From Comamonas sp. (GTDB lineage Bacteria > Pseudomonadota > Gammaproteobacteria > Burkholderiales > Burkholderiaceae_C), in the NCBI GenBank assembly GCA_031277805.1, contig JAITLR010000027.1, positions 226,682-290,681 on the forward strand: a stretch of 64,000 nt of DNA, written 5' to 3'. The notes below the pieces were generated by a model. The model had not been told where the DNA came from. It searched no databases and saw only the letters and a list, made by a program, of their open reading frames with translations. Positions 32,743 to 41,500 of the stretch are shown here, in pieces. Both the position numbers and the translations under genes were made by a program. Each line of letters opens with the position of its first letter. Position 1 is the stretch's first letter.

Positions 32743-33921
32743 TTGCAAAGCAAACTTAAACTTCTGGCGACTGCATTGGCAACTGCGGGCCTGCTGGCCG
32801 CCTGTGGCGGCGGCGGTGGTGCGGATACCACTCCCAGGGCCAAGGTGACTTCGGTCAAGGTCATGGGTGACAGCCTGTCGGACAGCGGTACCTTCGGCTT
32901 CAAGTTCACGGTCCAGGGCTCGGCCCCCACCGGTGCCGGCTCCACCATGATCTGGCCCGAGCGTATTGCCGACCAGTTCAGCCAGAGTTTGTGCGCTCAC
33001 TATCGTGCCGGTGACGAGAACCTCACGAGCTATCAGGAGGTCGCCTCCTGCACCAACTATGCAGTAGGTGGCGGCCGCGTCAATCCGCTGGGTGCGCCCG
33101 CCACATCGCCGCTGTCGGTGCTGGTGCAGATTCAGGCTGCAGCCAAGGCAGGCTTCAGTGCCGACGATCTCGTCATCATCGATGGCGGTGCCAACGATGC
33201 AGCCGACGTGATCGGCGCATTGATCGCTGCAGCCAAGGGCAACTCGCAGCCGTTGAACGCCATGGTGGCCTGGCTGGATTCCAAGGCACCCGGTACTTCC
33301 ACAGCCTTGATGACTCAGGCCGGAGGCGATGCCTCCAAGTTCGCAGGTCTGGCGGCGGGCGCCTATCTGCAGACCCTGGCCAAGACCCTGGCTGGCTCCA
33401 TTGCGCAGAATGTGGTTGCCAAGGGTGCCACACGTGTGGCCGTGCTGAATGTTCCTGCCATCACCAAGACACCGCGCTTCCAGATGGTACTGGCCAGCAT
33501 TGCACAGGCCGCTGGTGGCGGAGACCAGGGCGCTGCCGTGGCCGCCAAGCAGGAAGCATCGTTCGATGCTCTGGTGCAGGCTTTCAACGCGCAACTGGCT
33601 ACTAGCCTGGCTGGCCAATCCCAGGTGGCTCTGGTCGATTTCTATACCGAATTCAAGAACCAGATCAACAACCCGGCCCAGTACGACTTCGACAACGTGA
33701 AGGATCCGGTCTGCCCCATCACCGGCGTGGACGGCAGTGGACTGCCCACCTACACCTTCCCGACCTGCACGGCTGCAGCCCTGAGTGCGCTGCCCGGCAA
33801 GTCCAGCCCCGATTGGTGGCAGCACCATGTCTTCGCCGACAGCTTCCACCCCACGCCTTACGGTCATCAGCAGATGAGCCAGCTGGTTTCCCGTTCTCTG
33901 GCCCAGAAGGGCTGGCTGTAA
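32743..33921 (+). CDS. SGNH/GDSL-family lipase/esterase lipoprotein
   Basis: This 392-aa protein has a lipoprotein signal with lipobox LLAAC (Cys about residue 21) followed by a Gly-rich tether. The SGNH blocks are present: GDSLSDSG (nucleophile Ser), the GGAND-type block in VIIDGGANDAADV, and the C-terminal ADSFHPTPYGH with the catalytic Asp-x-x-His. Such enzymes hydrolyse esters or lipids outside the cytoplasm. The start codon is TTG at 32743, fixed by GGAGG at 32730-32734 and the signal peptide. It lies 35 nt upstream of an outer-membrane protein gene and is probably co-transcribed with it. Confidence 0.87.
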   Translation: MQSKLKLLATALATAGLLAACGGGGGADTTPRAKVTSVKVMGDSLSDSGTFGFKFTVQGSAPTGAGSTMIWPERIADQFSQSLCAHYRAGDENLTSYQEVASCTNYAVGGGRVNPLGAPATSPLSVLVQIQAAAKAGFSADDLVIIDGGANDAADVIGALIAAAKGNSQPLNAMVAWLDSKAPGTSTALMTQAGGDASKFAGLAAGAYLQTLAKTLAGSIAQNVVAKGATRVAVLNVPAITKTPRFQMVLASIAQAAGGGDQGAAVAAKQEASFDALVQAFNAQLATSLAGQSQVALVDFYTEFKNQINNPAQYDFDNVKDPVCPITGVDGSGLPTYTFPTCTAAALSALPGKSSPDWWQHHVFADSFHPTPYGHQQMSQLVSRSLAQKGWL

Positions 33922-33956
33922 ATCCGTCCGCACCTCAATAACAAGGAGACAAAACC

Positions 33957-34628
33957 ATGAAGAATTCTGTGCGGATCATTGCAGCTGCTGCTGCACTGGC
34001 AGCCTGTGGCTTGGCCAGCGCGCAGTCGGCTGGAAGCTGGATGGCGCGTGTGGGCGTGACCCATCTGGCGCCCGATGTGGACAGCGGCAATCTGTCTGCC
34101 CCATCCTTTGCGAACACCAAGGTGGATGCCAAAAGCAACACCCAGCTCGGTGGCGGCATCACCTATATGGTGACCGACAACCTGGCGCTGGACGTGCCGC
34201 TGGCAACGCCTTTCAAACATGATCTGGTGGGCGATGGCGCCATTGCCGGTGTGGGCAAGCTGGGCAGCACCAAGGCCATTCCTGCGACTTTGCTGATGCA
34301 ATATCGCTTCAATGAGGCGAATGCCGCGTTTCGTCCCTATGTGGGAGTGGGTGTGACCTACGCCCATTTCTATGGCGAGAAGACCACGGCCACGCTCAAT
34401 GGCCTGACCGGTGGTACTTTGGCGAACCCGACCACAGCCAAGGTGGATGACAAATTTGGTGCCCTGGCCCAGCTGGGCTTTGTCTACAACTTCAATGAGC
34501 GCTGGTTTGTGGATGCTTCCTACTCCAAGAGCTTTTTGAAGACCAAGATTCATCTCTCTTCCGGGCAGAGCATCAACGTCAAACTCAACCCCAATGTGTT
34601 TGCGTTGGCGGTGGGCTACCGCTTCTGA
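33957..34628 (+). CDS. ompW: OmpW-family outer-membrane beta-barrel protein
   Basis: This 223-aa protein has a signal peptide to LASAQ. OmpW features seen are GSWMARVGVTHLAPD, TYMVTDNLALDVPLATPFKHDL, IPATLLMQYRF, FRPYVGVGVTYAHF, RWFVDASYSKSFLKTKI and a terminal aromatic residue in AVGYRF. OmpW forms a small 8-strand channel with a hydrophobic side exit. It follows the GDSL lipoprotein gene by 35 nt with a good AAGGAG RBS. A perfect terminator follows. Joint expression with an esterase hints at handling lipidic or hydrophobic compounds, but that is inference. Confidence 0.92.
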   Translation: MKNSVRIIAAAAALAACGLASAQSAGSWMARVGVTHLAPDVDSGNLSAPSFANTKVDAKSNTQLGGGITYMVTDNLALDVPLATPFKHDLVGDGAIAGVGKLGSTKAIPATLLMQYRFNEANAAFRPYVGVGVTYAHFYGEKTTATLNGLTGGTLANPTTAKVDDKFGALAQLGFVYNFNERWFVDASYSKSFLKTKIHLSSGQSINVKLNPNVFALAVGYRF

Positions 34629-34648
34629 AGCGCTGAAATGCACCCATG

Positions 34649-34676
34649 AAAAAGTCCGGGCATGCCCGGACTTTTT
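34649..34676 (+). terminator. Intrinsic terminator of the lipase-ompW operon
   Basis: The stem AAAAAGTCCGGGC (34649-34661), loop AT, GCCCGGACTTTTT (34664-34676) is a perfect 13-bp hairpin. Confidence 0.93.
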
Positions 34677-34696
34677 ATTGCTGAAACGGCGTTGGT

Positions 34697-34749
34697 CTAG
34701 TGTCCTGAGTTGGATGTTTGTTCAACGAACTTCTATTTCAGGACACTAG
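34697..34749. repeat. MITE-like 53-bp element with perfect 12-bp inverted ends
   Basis: CTAGTGTCCTGA (34697-34708) and TCAGGACACTAG (34738-34749) are exact inverted repeats around 29 bp that contain GTTCAACGAAC. The right end supplies the stop codon of the FAD oxidase gene on the minus strand (TAG, complement of 34746-34748). It may be a mobile-element footprint or solo end. Confidence 0.7.
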
Positions 34750-36245
34750 CCGTTCAGATAGGTGGAAAAACGCTTCTTGGGATCGTAGTGCTGGTGCACG
34801 GTCTGCAGCTTCTTCCACTTTTCTTCGGAGAAACATTCCCTGGCCATGTGGGGAAAATGGGTCAGGTCGATTTCGTTGATGTAGTAGCCCTTGATGTAGG
34901 GCTTGAGGTCTGCGTACAGCTCATCCATCAGCGCAAAGTTCTTCTGCACATCCTCATTCGTGGTGCCGATCAGATACCAGGAGACATAGTGATCGGCCTT
35001 GTGAGTGAAGCTGCAGGGCTCGGGCACGGTAGGGTTGCAGCCCAGCACCGAGAAACCGAAGGAGCGTGGGTCCAGCGCCTTGGCTTGCAGCTTGGCGCCC
35101 AGTTTCTTGAGCACCGTGGCGGGGTCGTCCGTAAACAGGGCTACCTCGCTGGTGCGGAACTCGCTGTAGAAGTCAGTGGACAGCTGGCTGTACAGATCCA
35201 GATAGGTCAGAGGCTGGTTCTCGGTCTTGCTCCAGGCTGCCAGCTTGCCCACGCCGCTTTCGGTGAAGACTCTGGCGGCTTCCTGCGCATCTTTCTCGGT
35301 GGCACCAAAAGAGAATATGTTGACGGCCCAGTGCCAGGTCTGCTTGTCCTTGGGTGTGCCGGGAGGGTTGAACATGCCCAGAGCGCCCAGAACTTCCGAA
35401 CGGTTGTTGCTGGCGGGCAGCAACTCCAGGAAAGCTGGCACAGCCTTGTCCAGCTGGTCCACCGTGTAGAAAAAGGTGTTCTTGACGATCTTGGGTGTGG
35501 GGTGGGCCTGTAGCTTGTAGCGCAGCACAATGCCGAAGAAGCCCGGACCCACGCCGCGCAGCGCCCAGTAGAGGTCGGTGTTTTCGGTGGCCGAGGCGGT
35601 GACGATCCTGCCGTCGGCCAGCATCACCTCTGCAGCGACCACAGAGCCGCAGCCCATGCCCCAGGCCGGCATGTTCCAGCCCATGCCGCCGCCCAGCAGA
35701 TAGCCGCCAATGGTCACAAAGCCGGTGTGGGCTGACGGAAATGACAGACCTTTGGCATAAAGCAGCTTGTTCAGCGGTTCGCTGAGTACTGCGGGGCCGG
35801 CCCAGATGGTTTGGCTGGCCATGTCGAGCTCGCCGATTTCGCCGAACAGTGACATGTCGATGGTGATGGCGTCCTGTGCCAGCACGGGGTTGGAGATGTT
35901 ATGGCCGGAGCTGCGGGCGACCACGCGGGTATTGGTCTTGTTGGCATAGGCCATCAGCAGAGCCAGGTCGTCGCGATCCGTGGGGCGCGCAAACATGCTG
36001 GGGAAGGCGTTGGGCTTGATGCGGTACCAGCTCATGGCCCAGAACCAGCCCAGATAGCGCGAGTCGCTGCGCGTGATGATCTCTCCCTTGAACTTGGCCA
36101 GAGCTGCGGGGCGCGCAGCGATGGCCGCCTTGTTGGTGGCACCCTTGGCCAGGGCGCTGCCTATGCCCAGCAGGCCGGAGCTGCCTGCTGCAATGGCGGC
36201 CGAAGCCTTGAGAAGCGAGCGGCGGAAGATGTTTTTAGTGCTCAT
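34746..36245 (-). CDS. Tat-exported FAD-linked oxidase (berberine-bridge-enzyme type)
   Basis: This 499-aa protein has a twin-Arg signal (FRRSLLKAS, residues 7-15, then a hydrophobic stretch). A PCMH-type FAD domain follows, with ARSSGHNISNPVL, whose His is the usual covalent FAD site, and IGGYLLGGGMGWNMPAW. The BBE C-terminal segment contains HQHYDPKKRFSTYL. No Cys is present at the position used for the second covalent link, so attachment is probably through His only. It lies 18 nt downstream of a diheme cytochrome c gene, which suggests a periplasmic dehydrogenase passing electrons to the cytochrome. The stop lies in a palindromic element. Confidence 0.82.
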   Translation of the reverse strand: MSTKNIFRRSLLKASAAIAAGSSGLLGIGSALAKGATNKAAIAARPAALAKFKGEIITRSDSRYLGWFWAMSWYRIKPNAFPSMFARPTDRDDLALLMAYANKTNTRVVARSSGHNISNPVLAQDAITIDMSLFGEIGELDMASQTIWAGPAVLSEPLNKLLYAKGLSFPSAHTGFVTIGGYLLGGGMGWNMPAWGMGCGSVVAAEVMLADGRIVTASATENTDLYWALRGVGPGFFGIVLRYKLQAHPTPKIVKNTFFYTVDQLDKAVPAFLELLPASNNRSEVLGALGMFNPPGTPKDKQTWHWAVNIFSFGATEKDAQEAARVFTESGVGKLAAWSKTENQPLTYLDLYSQLSTDFYSEFRTSEVALFTDDPATVLKKLGAKLQAKALDPRSFGFSVLGCNPTVPEPCSFTHKADHYVSWYLIGTTNEDVQKNFALMDELYADLKPYIKGYYINEIDLTHFPHMARECFSEEKWKKLQTVHQHYDPKKRFSTYLNG

Positions 36246-36263
36246 GATGGTACTTCTCCTCGC

Positions 36264-36887
36264 TTACTTCTTGGGGGCTACCAGCGGTGCCAGGCGGCTG
36301 AAATGCTCGGCAATCGCCGTCACATCGGCGTCGGACAGCGGTTTGGCCATGGCCTCCATGACGGCGTTCTTGCGCTTGCCGTCACGAAAGGCCTTGAGCT
36401 GTTCGGTCAGATAGTGGACTTTCTGGCCGCGCAGAAAGGGCTCGCTCGGCAGGGCTGCGTTGTCATGGCAGGCCATGCAGGCTGCCGCTGCGGCGGGTAC
36501 TGCAGCGTTGGCAGCCAGTGGCTGACGAGGCTGCAACGCGGGTTGAGCGCTGAAATGCTCGGCAAGTTTCTTCAGGTCGGCATCGCTGAGCTGCGCAACG
36601 ACGGGGGCCATCATCGGGTCCTTGCGCGTACCGGACTTGAAATCCTGCAACTGCTGCAACAGATAGCTTTGTTTCTGTCCTGCCAGACTGGGCCAGTCCT
36701 CATACTGGCTTTGACCAGCGGGGCCGTGGCAGGCCATGCACTGGGCCGCCACTGCGGGAGCGGAGGGCACGCCCTTGGGCAGCTTGTCCTGGTCAGTAGG
36801 AATACGGCCGTCGCCAGCATGGGCGGCAAAGGCTGCTGATACCAGAGCGGTAAGCGCGAACGGGCGAATGAGCGCGTAGGGTGACAT
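36264..36887 (-). CDS. Diheme cytochrome c (c4-like), electron partner of the FAD oxidase
   Basis: This 207-aa protein has a signal peptide (MSPYALIRPFALTALV, cleavage near AHAGD) and two c-type heme sites, C50MACH54 and C137MACH141. Each is followed by a Met-containing loop (DPMMAPVVAQLSDADLKKLA; NAVMEAMAKPLSDADVTAIA) that can supply the distal ligand. The two halves are clear repeats, as in cytochrome c4. Start 36887 follows GAGGAC; longer frames lack a signal peptide. Encoded first in a two-gene operon with the FAD enzyme. Confidence 0.9.
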   Translation of the reverse strand: MSPYALIRPFALTALVSAAFAAHAGDGRIPTDQDKLPKGVPSAPAVAAQCMACHGPAGQSQYEDWPSLAGQKQSYLLQQLQDFKSGTRKDPMMAPVVAQLSDADLKKLAEHFSAQPALQPRQPLAANAAVPAAAAACMACHDNAALPSEPFLRGQKVHYLTEQLKAFRDGKRKNAVMEAMAKPLSDADVTAIAEHFSRLAPLVAPKK

Positions 36888-37271
36888 GTTGTAGTCCTCG
36901 TGGCTTGGTTTTTCTGGACCCATGGTGTGCGCAGTCACATCTGGCTGGGCACGCAGCGAGTACTGCGGGGCAAATGTGGCTGTCAGGATGCCGGTTCCCG
37001 AACTATGCCAAGAAGCCAGCAAACGCAACGATTTCAAATGATTGCGTGGACTTTGGGAAGCTGCCGGCGATGTGCTGAGCGATGAAAAAAGCCCCTGTCC
37101 TACGCTTTGAGCTTGGTCAGGGGCTGGTGCGGCTGCTTGCCGGGCTGGGTTGCGCAAGGTCTTCCGGCCACTTTGAGTGTGACGAGTGTCTTCAGGCCGA
37201 GCTGGGCGAGCGATATTGTCTCGAGCAAGAAGTTCAGCCGAGACTTTGTCCCGCTGTGAAAGGCTGATGGC
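36888..37271. other. 384-bp intergenic region between cytochrome c and sua5
   Basis: Both flanking genes are on the minus strand. The region holds the terminator of the purE-purK-sua5 operon near 37085-37125 and should contain the promoter of the cytochrome/FAD oxidase operon. Short open frames inside it have no RBS or recognisable content. Confidence 0.6.
37085..37125 (-). terminator. Intrinsic terminator of the purE-purK-sua5 operon
   Basis: On the minus strand AGCCCCTG (37125-37118) pairs with CAGGGGCT (37097-37090) across a 20-nt loop that adds two further pairs. It is followed by six T (complement of 37085-37090). Confidence 0.8.
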
Positions 37272-38270
37272 TCAGCCTGCGGCCGCTGCGCGCTGCAGGC
37301 GGTCGCGCACGCCTTCCCAGTCGGAGCTGTCGGGCGGGGTTTCGATCCAGATCAGCTGGGCACCGATCTCGTCGAAATCGCGCAGCGTGCCGAATAGCTC
37401 GCGTGCCGTGGCCAGTGCTTGCTGGGGCATGGCGCGCAGCGTGATGCCCTTGGCCGTGCACTTCAAGGGGCTGCGGTGATAGACCGCAATATTCTTGCCT
37501 TCGCTGCCCAGAATATCGAGGGCCGACTGCAGCTGCCTGGCGTCCATGAGTCGGACCTTGGCGTTGGGCGCATAGTGGGCCAAAAGTGTGCCGGACGCGC
37601 GTGGGGTATCGGCAGACAGCTCTTCTTTCGAGAGTGGTCGCTGGCCACAGGCGCGCGCTATGTCGTCGCGCGTAATGGCGCCGGGGCGCAGCAGCACGGG
37701 CACGCCGCGCGTGCAGTCCACGATGGTGCTTTCAATACCGACCTCGCAGGCGCCGCCGTCAAGCACCAGCAGATCGTCGCCAAACTCGGCGGCCACATGC
37801 TGGGCCGTGGTGGGGCTGACGCGGCCGAACTTGTTGGCGCTGGGGGCAGAGACGCCCCAGACCGGTGGGTTGAGCTGCTGGCAGGCCAGCAGCACGGCAT
37901 GGGCAACGGGGTGGGATGGGCAGCGCAGGCCCACGCTGTCCTGCCCGCCCGTCGATGCCCTGGCAGCCTGGGGCAGGCGCGGCAGGATGAGGGTCAACGG
38001 GCCGGGCCAGAAAGCGTCAATCAATTGCTGGGCAAAGACTGGCACTTCCTTGGCATAGCGGGTGATGGCTGTGCTATCTGCCACATGCACGATCAGCGGA
38101 TGGTTGGCAGGGCGTCCCTTGGCCGCGAAGATCTGCGCTACGGCCGCATCGTTGTCGCTGTCAGCGGCCAGGCCGTAGACCGTCTCGGTGGGCAGGCCCA
38201 GCAGCTTGCCTTGTTGCAGGGCCGCAGCAGCGGCTTGCACCGAGGCGTCCAGCGTTCCATCCAGAATCAC
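37272..38270 (-). CDS. sua5: L-threonylcarbamoyladenylate synthase, long Sua5 form
   Basis: This 332-aa protein has an N-terminal YrdC domain (GLPTETVYGLAAD, KGRPANHPLIVHV, FWPGPLTLIL, GVSAPSANKFGRVSPT, ESTIVDCT, LLRPGAIT) plus a C-terminal Sua5 domain joined by a PRASGTLLAHYAP linker. It makes threonylcarbamoyl-AMP for t6A, the same pathway as TsaB at 30183. It is the third gene after purE and purK with a 9-nt gap. Operons of purine genes with sua5 are common in betaproteobacteria. Confidence 0.95.
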   Translation of the reverse strand: MILDGTLDASVQAAAAALQQGKLLGLPTETVYGLAADSDNDAAVAQIFAAKGRPANHPLIVHVADSTAITRYAKEVPVFAQQLIDAFWPGPLTLILPRLPQAARASTGGQDSVGLRCPSHPVAHAVLLACQQLNPPVWGVSAPSANKFGRVSPTTAQHVAAEFGDDLLVLDGGACEVGIESTIVDCTRGVPVLLRPGAITRDDIARACGQRPLSKEELSADTPRASGTLLAHYAPNAKVRLMDARQLQSALDILGSEGKNIAVYHRSPLKCTAKGITLRAMPQQALATARELFGTLRDFDEIGAQLIWIETPPDSSDWEGVRDRLQRAAAAG

Positions 38271-38279
38271 GTGAGTTCC

Positions 38280-39449
38280 TTAAAAGGGAGCGATGCCGAG
38301 TATTTCGGCAGCCTTCAAAGCGGTTTCGCGCGCTTTTTCGGGGTTTGCTGCAGTGATGTTCAGGTGGCCCATCTTGCGCGCACGCTTGGCGTCCACCTTG
38401 CCGTACAGGTGTAGATGTGCGCCGGGCAGCGCCAGCACCTGGTCCCAGGCAGGTGCCTGAGCGGTGTCGCCGTTCTTGAACCACAGGTCGCCCAGCAGGT
38501 TGAGCATGATGGTCGCGCTGTGCTGGCGTGGCTGCACCAGGGGCAGGTTGGTCATGCAACGCACTTGCAGGTCGAACTGGGACAGATCCATGGCGTTCTG
38601 GCTGTAGTGACCGCTGTTGTGCGGGCGCGGAGCGATCTCGTTAACCACGAGCTGGCCGTTGTCCAGCACAAAGAACTCCACGCAGAGCACGCCCACGTAA
38701 TCGAGACCGATGGCTACGGATTTCGCAGCGGTAATCGCCTGCTCAGCCTGGGTTGCAGGCACATTTCCTTCGTAAACCTCGGTCACGGCCAGAATGCCTT
38801 CGCGGTGCAGATTGCGCTGCACGGGCAGGTTGACGATGGTGCCGTCACGGCCGCGCGCCACGATGACCGAGCATTCATGCGCCAGCGGCAGCATTTTTTC
38901 CAGCACGCAGGCCACGTGATTCAGTTCGTCCCAGGCCTTGACCAGCTCGTCGCGGGTCTTGACGCGGATCTGGCCCTTGCCGTCGTAACCCATGCGGGCG
39001 GTCTTGAGAATGCCGGGCAGCAGCGCGTCGTTGACGGCGGCCAGTTGCTCGGCCGTCTCGATCACGGCGTAGGGCGCGCAGGGCACGCCGCACTTCACAA
39101 AGTGGGCTTTTTCGGCCGCTCGATCCTGGGCAATCGCCACGGCGGATCCGGCTGGCGATACGGGCAGGCTTTCGGCCAGCTTGTTCAGCGAACCTGCGGG
39201 CACGTTCTCGAATTCGGTGGTCACGGCAGCACAGAGCTTGGCCAGTTCCGCCAGGCCTTGTGCATCTTCGTAGCCGGTGCGCACATGGTGGTGGCTGACC
39301 AGACCTGCGGGGCTGGTTTCGTCCTTGTCCAGCACGACGGTGAAATAGCCCATAGCCTGTGCGGCATGGGCAAACATGCGGCCCAGCTGGCCGCCGCCGA
39401 GCACGCCCAGCGTCGCGCCGGGCAGGATCACATCGGTGTCTTTGCTCAT
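38280..39449 (-). CDS. purK: N5-carboxyaminoimidazole ribonucleotide synthase
   Basis: This 389-aa ATP-grasp enzyme has [20 protein letters not shown] at the N-terminus, [12 protein letters not shown] in the ATP-grasp core, and the catalytic [24 protein letters not shown]. It carboxylates AIR with bicarbonate and ATP in purine synthesis, feeding PurE. The start overlaps the purE stop by 4 bp. The gene is full length. Confidence 0.96.
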   Translation of the reverse strand: MSKDTDVILPGATLGVLGGGQLGRMFAHAAQAMGYFTVVLDKDETSPAGLVSHHHVRTGYEDAQGLAELAKLCAAVTTEFENVPAGSLNKLAESLPVSPAGSAVAIAQDRAAEKAHFVKCGVPCAPYAVIETAEQLAAVNDALLPGILKTARMGYDGKGQIRVKTRDELVKAWDELNHVACVLEKMLPLAHECSVIVARGRDGTIVNLPVQRNLHREGILAVTEVYEGNVPATQAEQAITAAKSVAIGLDYVGVLCVEFFVLDNGQLVVNEIAPRPHNSGHYSQNAMDLSQFDLQVRCMTNLPLVQPRQHSATIMLNLLGDLWFKNGDTAQAPAWDQVLALPGAHLHLYGKVDAKRARKMGHLNITAANPEKARETALKAAEILGIAPF

Positions 39450-39940
39450 GCGTTCACCGGCAGCGTCATATTGCGGGCGGCTTCGGTCTGCTCGACGCGG
39501 AAGGCTTCGAGCTTGGCACGCAGGGCAGGGTCTTCATTGGCCAGCAGGGCCACGGCAAACAGGGCTGCATTGGCTGCACCGGCGTTGCCGATGGCAAATG
39601 TGGCCACAGGCACGCCCTTGGGCATCTGCACGATGGAGTGCAGCGAGTCCACGCCTTGCAGGTGACGGCTGGCCACGGGCACGCCCAGCACGGGCACGGT
39701 GGTCTTGGCGGCAATCATGCCGGGCAGGTGGGCAGCGCCGCCAGCGCCGGCGATGATGGCCTTGAGGCCACGGTCGGCAGCAGCTTCGGCAAAGCGGAAC
39801 ATGTCGTCCGGCATGCGGTGGGCCGAAACGACCTGGGCTTCAAAAGCGATACCGAATTGCTGGAGGATGGCAACTGCGTGCTGCATGGTGTCCCAGTCGC
39901 TGCTGGAACCCATGACCACGCCAACTTGGATGGGGTTCAT
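39446..39940 (-). CDS. purE: N5-carboxyaminoimidazole ribonucleotide mutase
   Basis: This 164-aa class I PurE has [52 protein letters not shown] and the [19 protein letters not shown] loop. It converts N5-CAIR to CAIR. It heads the purE-purK-sua5 operon. In relatives purC commonly precedes purE together with fba and pyk; here an R3 repeat and an ABC transporter operon lie upstream, and purC is absent from the window. Confidence 0.96.
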   Translation of the reverse strand: MNPIQVGVVMGSSSDWDTMQHAVAILQQFGIAFEAQVVSAHRMPDDMFRFAEAAADRGLKAIIAGAGGAAHLPGMIAAKTTVPVLGVPVASRHLQGVDSLHSIVQMPKGVPVATFAIGNAGAANAALFAVALLANEDPALRAKLEAFRVEQTEAARNMTLPVNA

Positions 39941-40026
39941 GTTGTCTCGTGAGGGCGGCTGCCGCCCGGCCTAGTGGAACCCCTGATTTTACGGTTTTGC
40001 CATATGAATGGGCGGTTCTGGGTCTT

Positions 40027-40083
40027 AGAACGTGTTTCCGACCTCTACGCAGTCGTGGCGCGAGGAGGTCGTAAACATGTTCT
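40027..40083. repeat. R3 repeat, short palindromic form
   Basis: The left arm AGAACGTGTTTCCGACCTC (40027-40045) and the right arm GAGGTCGTAAACATGTTCT (40065-40083) pair at 17 of 19 positions around a 19-nt loop. Related end sequences occur at 42518-42535, 44824-44841 and in a long element at 47860-48074. The site lies between purE and the ABC permease gene. Confidence 0.7.
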
Positions 40084-40099
40084 CGCATCCTCCATCGGC

Positions 40100-41500
40100 C
40101 TAAATCCGAGAAGCCGCGTTGTCGCGCGCAAAGCCCAGAACGCGCTCCTTGAAGACATGGATGACCCAGCCCGTCACGACCAGAATCTGCACGCCCAGCG
40201 AGGCCCAGGGCAGCACACTGTTCCAGACGGCTGGCGCGTCCGATGAATCGATGCTTTGAAACCAGGCAGACATCACGGGTTGCACCAGCATGGCCCCGTT
40301 CACGCCGCCCAGGCCATAGGCCAGCAAAGGCGCGGCAATGTTGAGAATGAGCCAGGCAATCACAAAGGACACCATGGGCGACTTGAGCTTGCCTGCCAGC
40401 AAGGCAAAGCCGGTCAGCAGCAGGCAGTCACGCAGCAGTTGCAGATACATCAATGCCGAGAAGCTGCCCAGTGCCCCCATTACCCCGACCTCATGCGCAT
40501 CGGGCGTGAAGATCACGACGATGGAGACAATCAGCCCCAGCAACAGGCTGACCGGCCACAGCGGCAGGGCTTCCAGCGCTTCACGCCAGTGTCCCTGGCT
40601 GACGGACCACTGCACCTGCCTCCAGGCGCGCAGATGCTGGCTCATGTGCTGCAAGGCTACATAGATGGTGCCCAGCAGTGCAATCCAGGCGGTGCTCCCC
40701 AGGAATGCGGGCAAGCCGGTGCTGAAACTGCCGCCCGCAAAAATACCGCTGACCGCAATGCCCAAGGGCCAGGCCCAGGGCAGGGTGCGCACGTCAAGCC
40801 GCGTGCACAGCATGCGCCACAGGCCCAGCAGGCCCAGACCCAGCATCAGCGCGCCTGCCAGATAGGCCATGCCCAGGCCGCCGACATCCATGCCCCACCA
40901 GAGTACAGGCTCTGCGTTGTTGTTGAAGATGCCGTCATAGACGCGGCCCAGGAATGGGCCGGGTATGAAAAACAGCAGCAGCAAAGGCAGCAGGGCTGCA
41001 CGCCTGCGGTTGACCGGCAGGTCCTGCTGGCGCCAGCTCATGAGCACCGAGTTCATGGCCCAGGTCTGCAGGCCCAGACCCCAGAGCACGGCCAGCCCCA
41101 CGATATGGACCACGCTGATCTCCAGCACCCAGACCGTGGCAATGCCCGCAATGGCAATCGCAAACCACAGCACATAGAGCCATGCGGGCAGCACGGCGCC
41201 CAGCAGCTTGCCCCAGGCCATCTGCCAGGGCGAGAGGGCGGACAGGCGCTGCCAGTCCCAGGTGTTCTGGCTGGCTTCCTCGGCCAGACTGCGCCCCGCC
41301 AGCACGCTGCCGTAAATGGCCGAGGCCAGCCACAGTCCGGCCATGGCGGTGCTCGATAGCGAGCCGGGCAAATTGGCTGGTGACGACAGGGCAAAAGGCA
41401 GGGCCAGCACCAGCAGGCTCAGGCCCAGACTCCAGGCCAGCAGGGAGGGGCGCCAGTTCAGCCAGAGCTGGCGCTGAAATTCGGGGTTGCGCGTACTCAT
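40100..41500 (-). CDS. ABC transporter permease, multi-spanning
   Basis: This 466-aa integral membrane protein has about 10-12 hydrophobic segments. It starts MSTRNPEFQRQLWLNWRPS and has a strongly hydrophobic core. The ATG overlaps the stop of the upstream ATPase gene by 4 bp, which defines it as that ATPase's membrane partner. The overall form resembles ABC-2-like export permeases. The cargo cannot be inferred. Confidence 0.8.
   Translation of the reverse strand: MSTRNPEFQRQLWLNWRPSLLAWSLGLSLLVLALPFALSSPANLPGSLSSTAMAGLWLASAIYGSVLAGRSLAEEASQNTWDWQRLSALSPWQMAWGKLLGAVLPAWLYVLWFAIAIAGIATVWVLEISVVHIVGLAVLWGLGLQTWAMNSVLMSWRQQDLPVNRRRAALLPLLLLFFIPGPFLGRVYDGIFNNNAEPVLWWGMDVGGLGMAYLAGALMLGLGLLGLWRMLCTRLDVRTLPWAWPLGIAVSGIFAGGSFSTGLPAFLGSTAWIALLGTIYVALQHMSQHLRAWRQVQWSVSQGHWREALEALPLWPVSLLLGLIVSIVVIFTPDAHEVGVMGALGSFSALMYLQLLRDCLLLTGFALLAGKLKSPMVSFVIAWLILNIAAPLLAYGLGGVNGAMLVQPVMSAWFQSIDSSDAPAVWNSVLPWASLGVQILVVTGWVIHVFKERVLGFARDNAASRI

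Noticed and set aside
36881..37267. Short plus-strand frames between cytochrome c and sua5
   Set aside because: No RBS, Cys/Trp-rich atypical composition, and overlap with the sua5 operon terminator.
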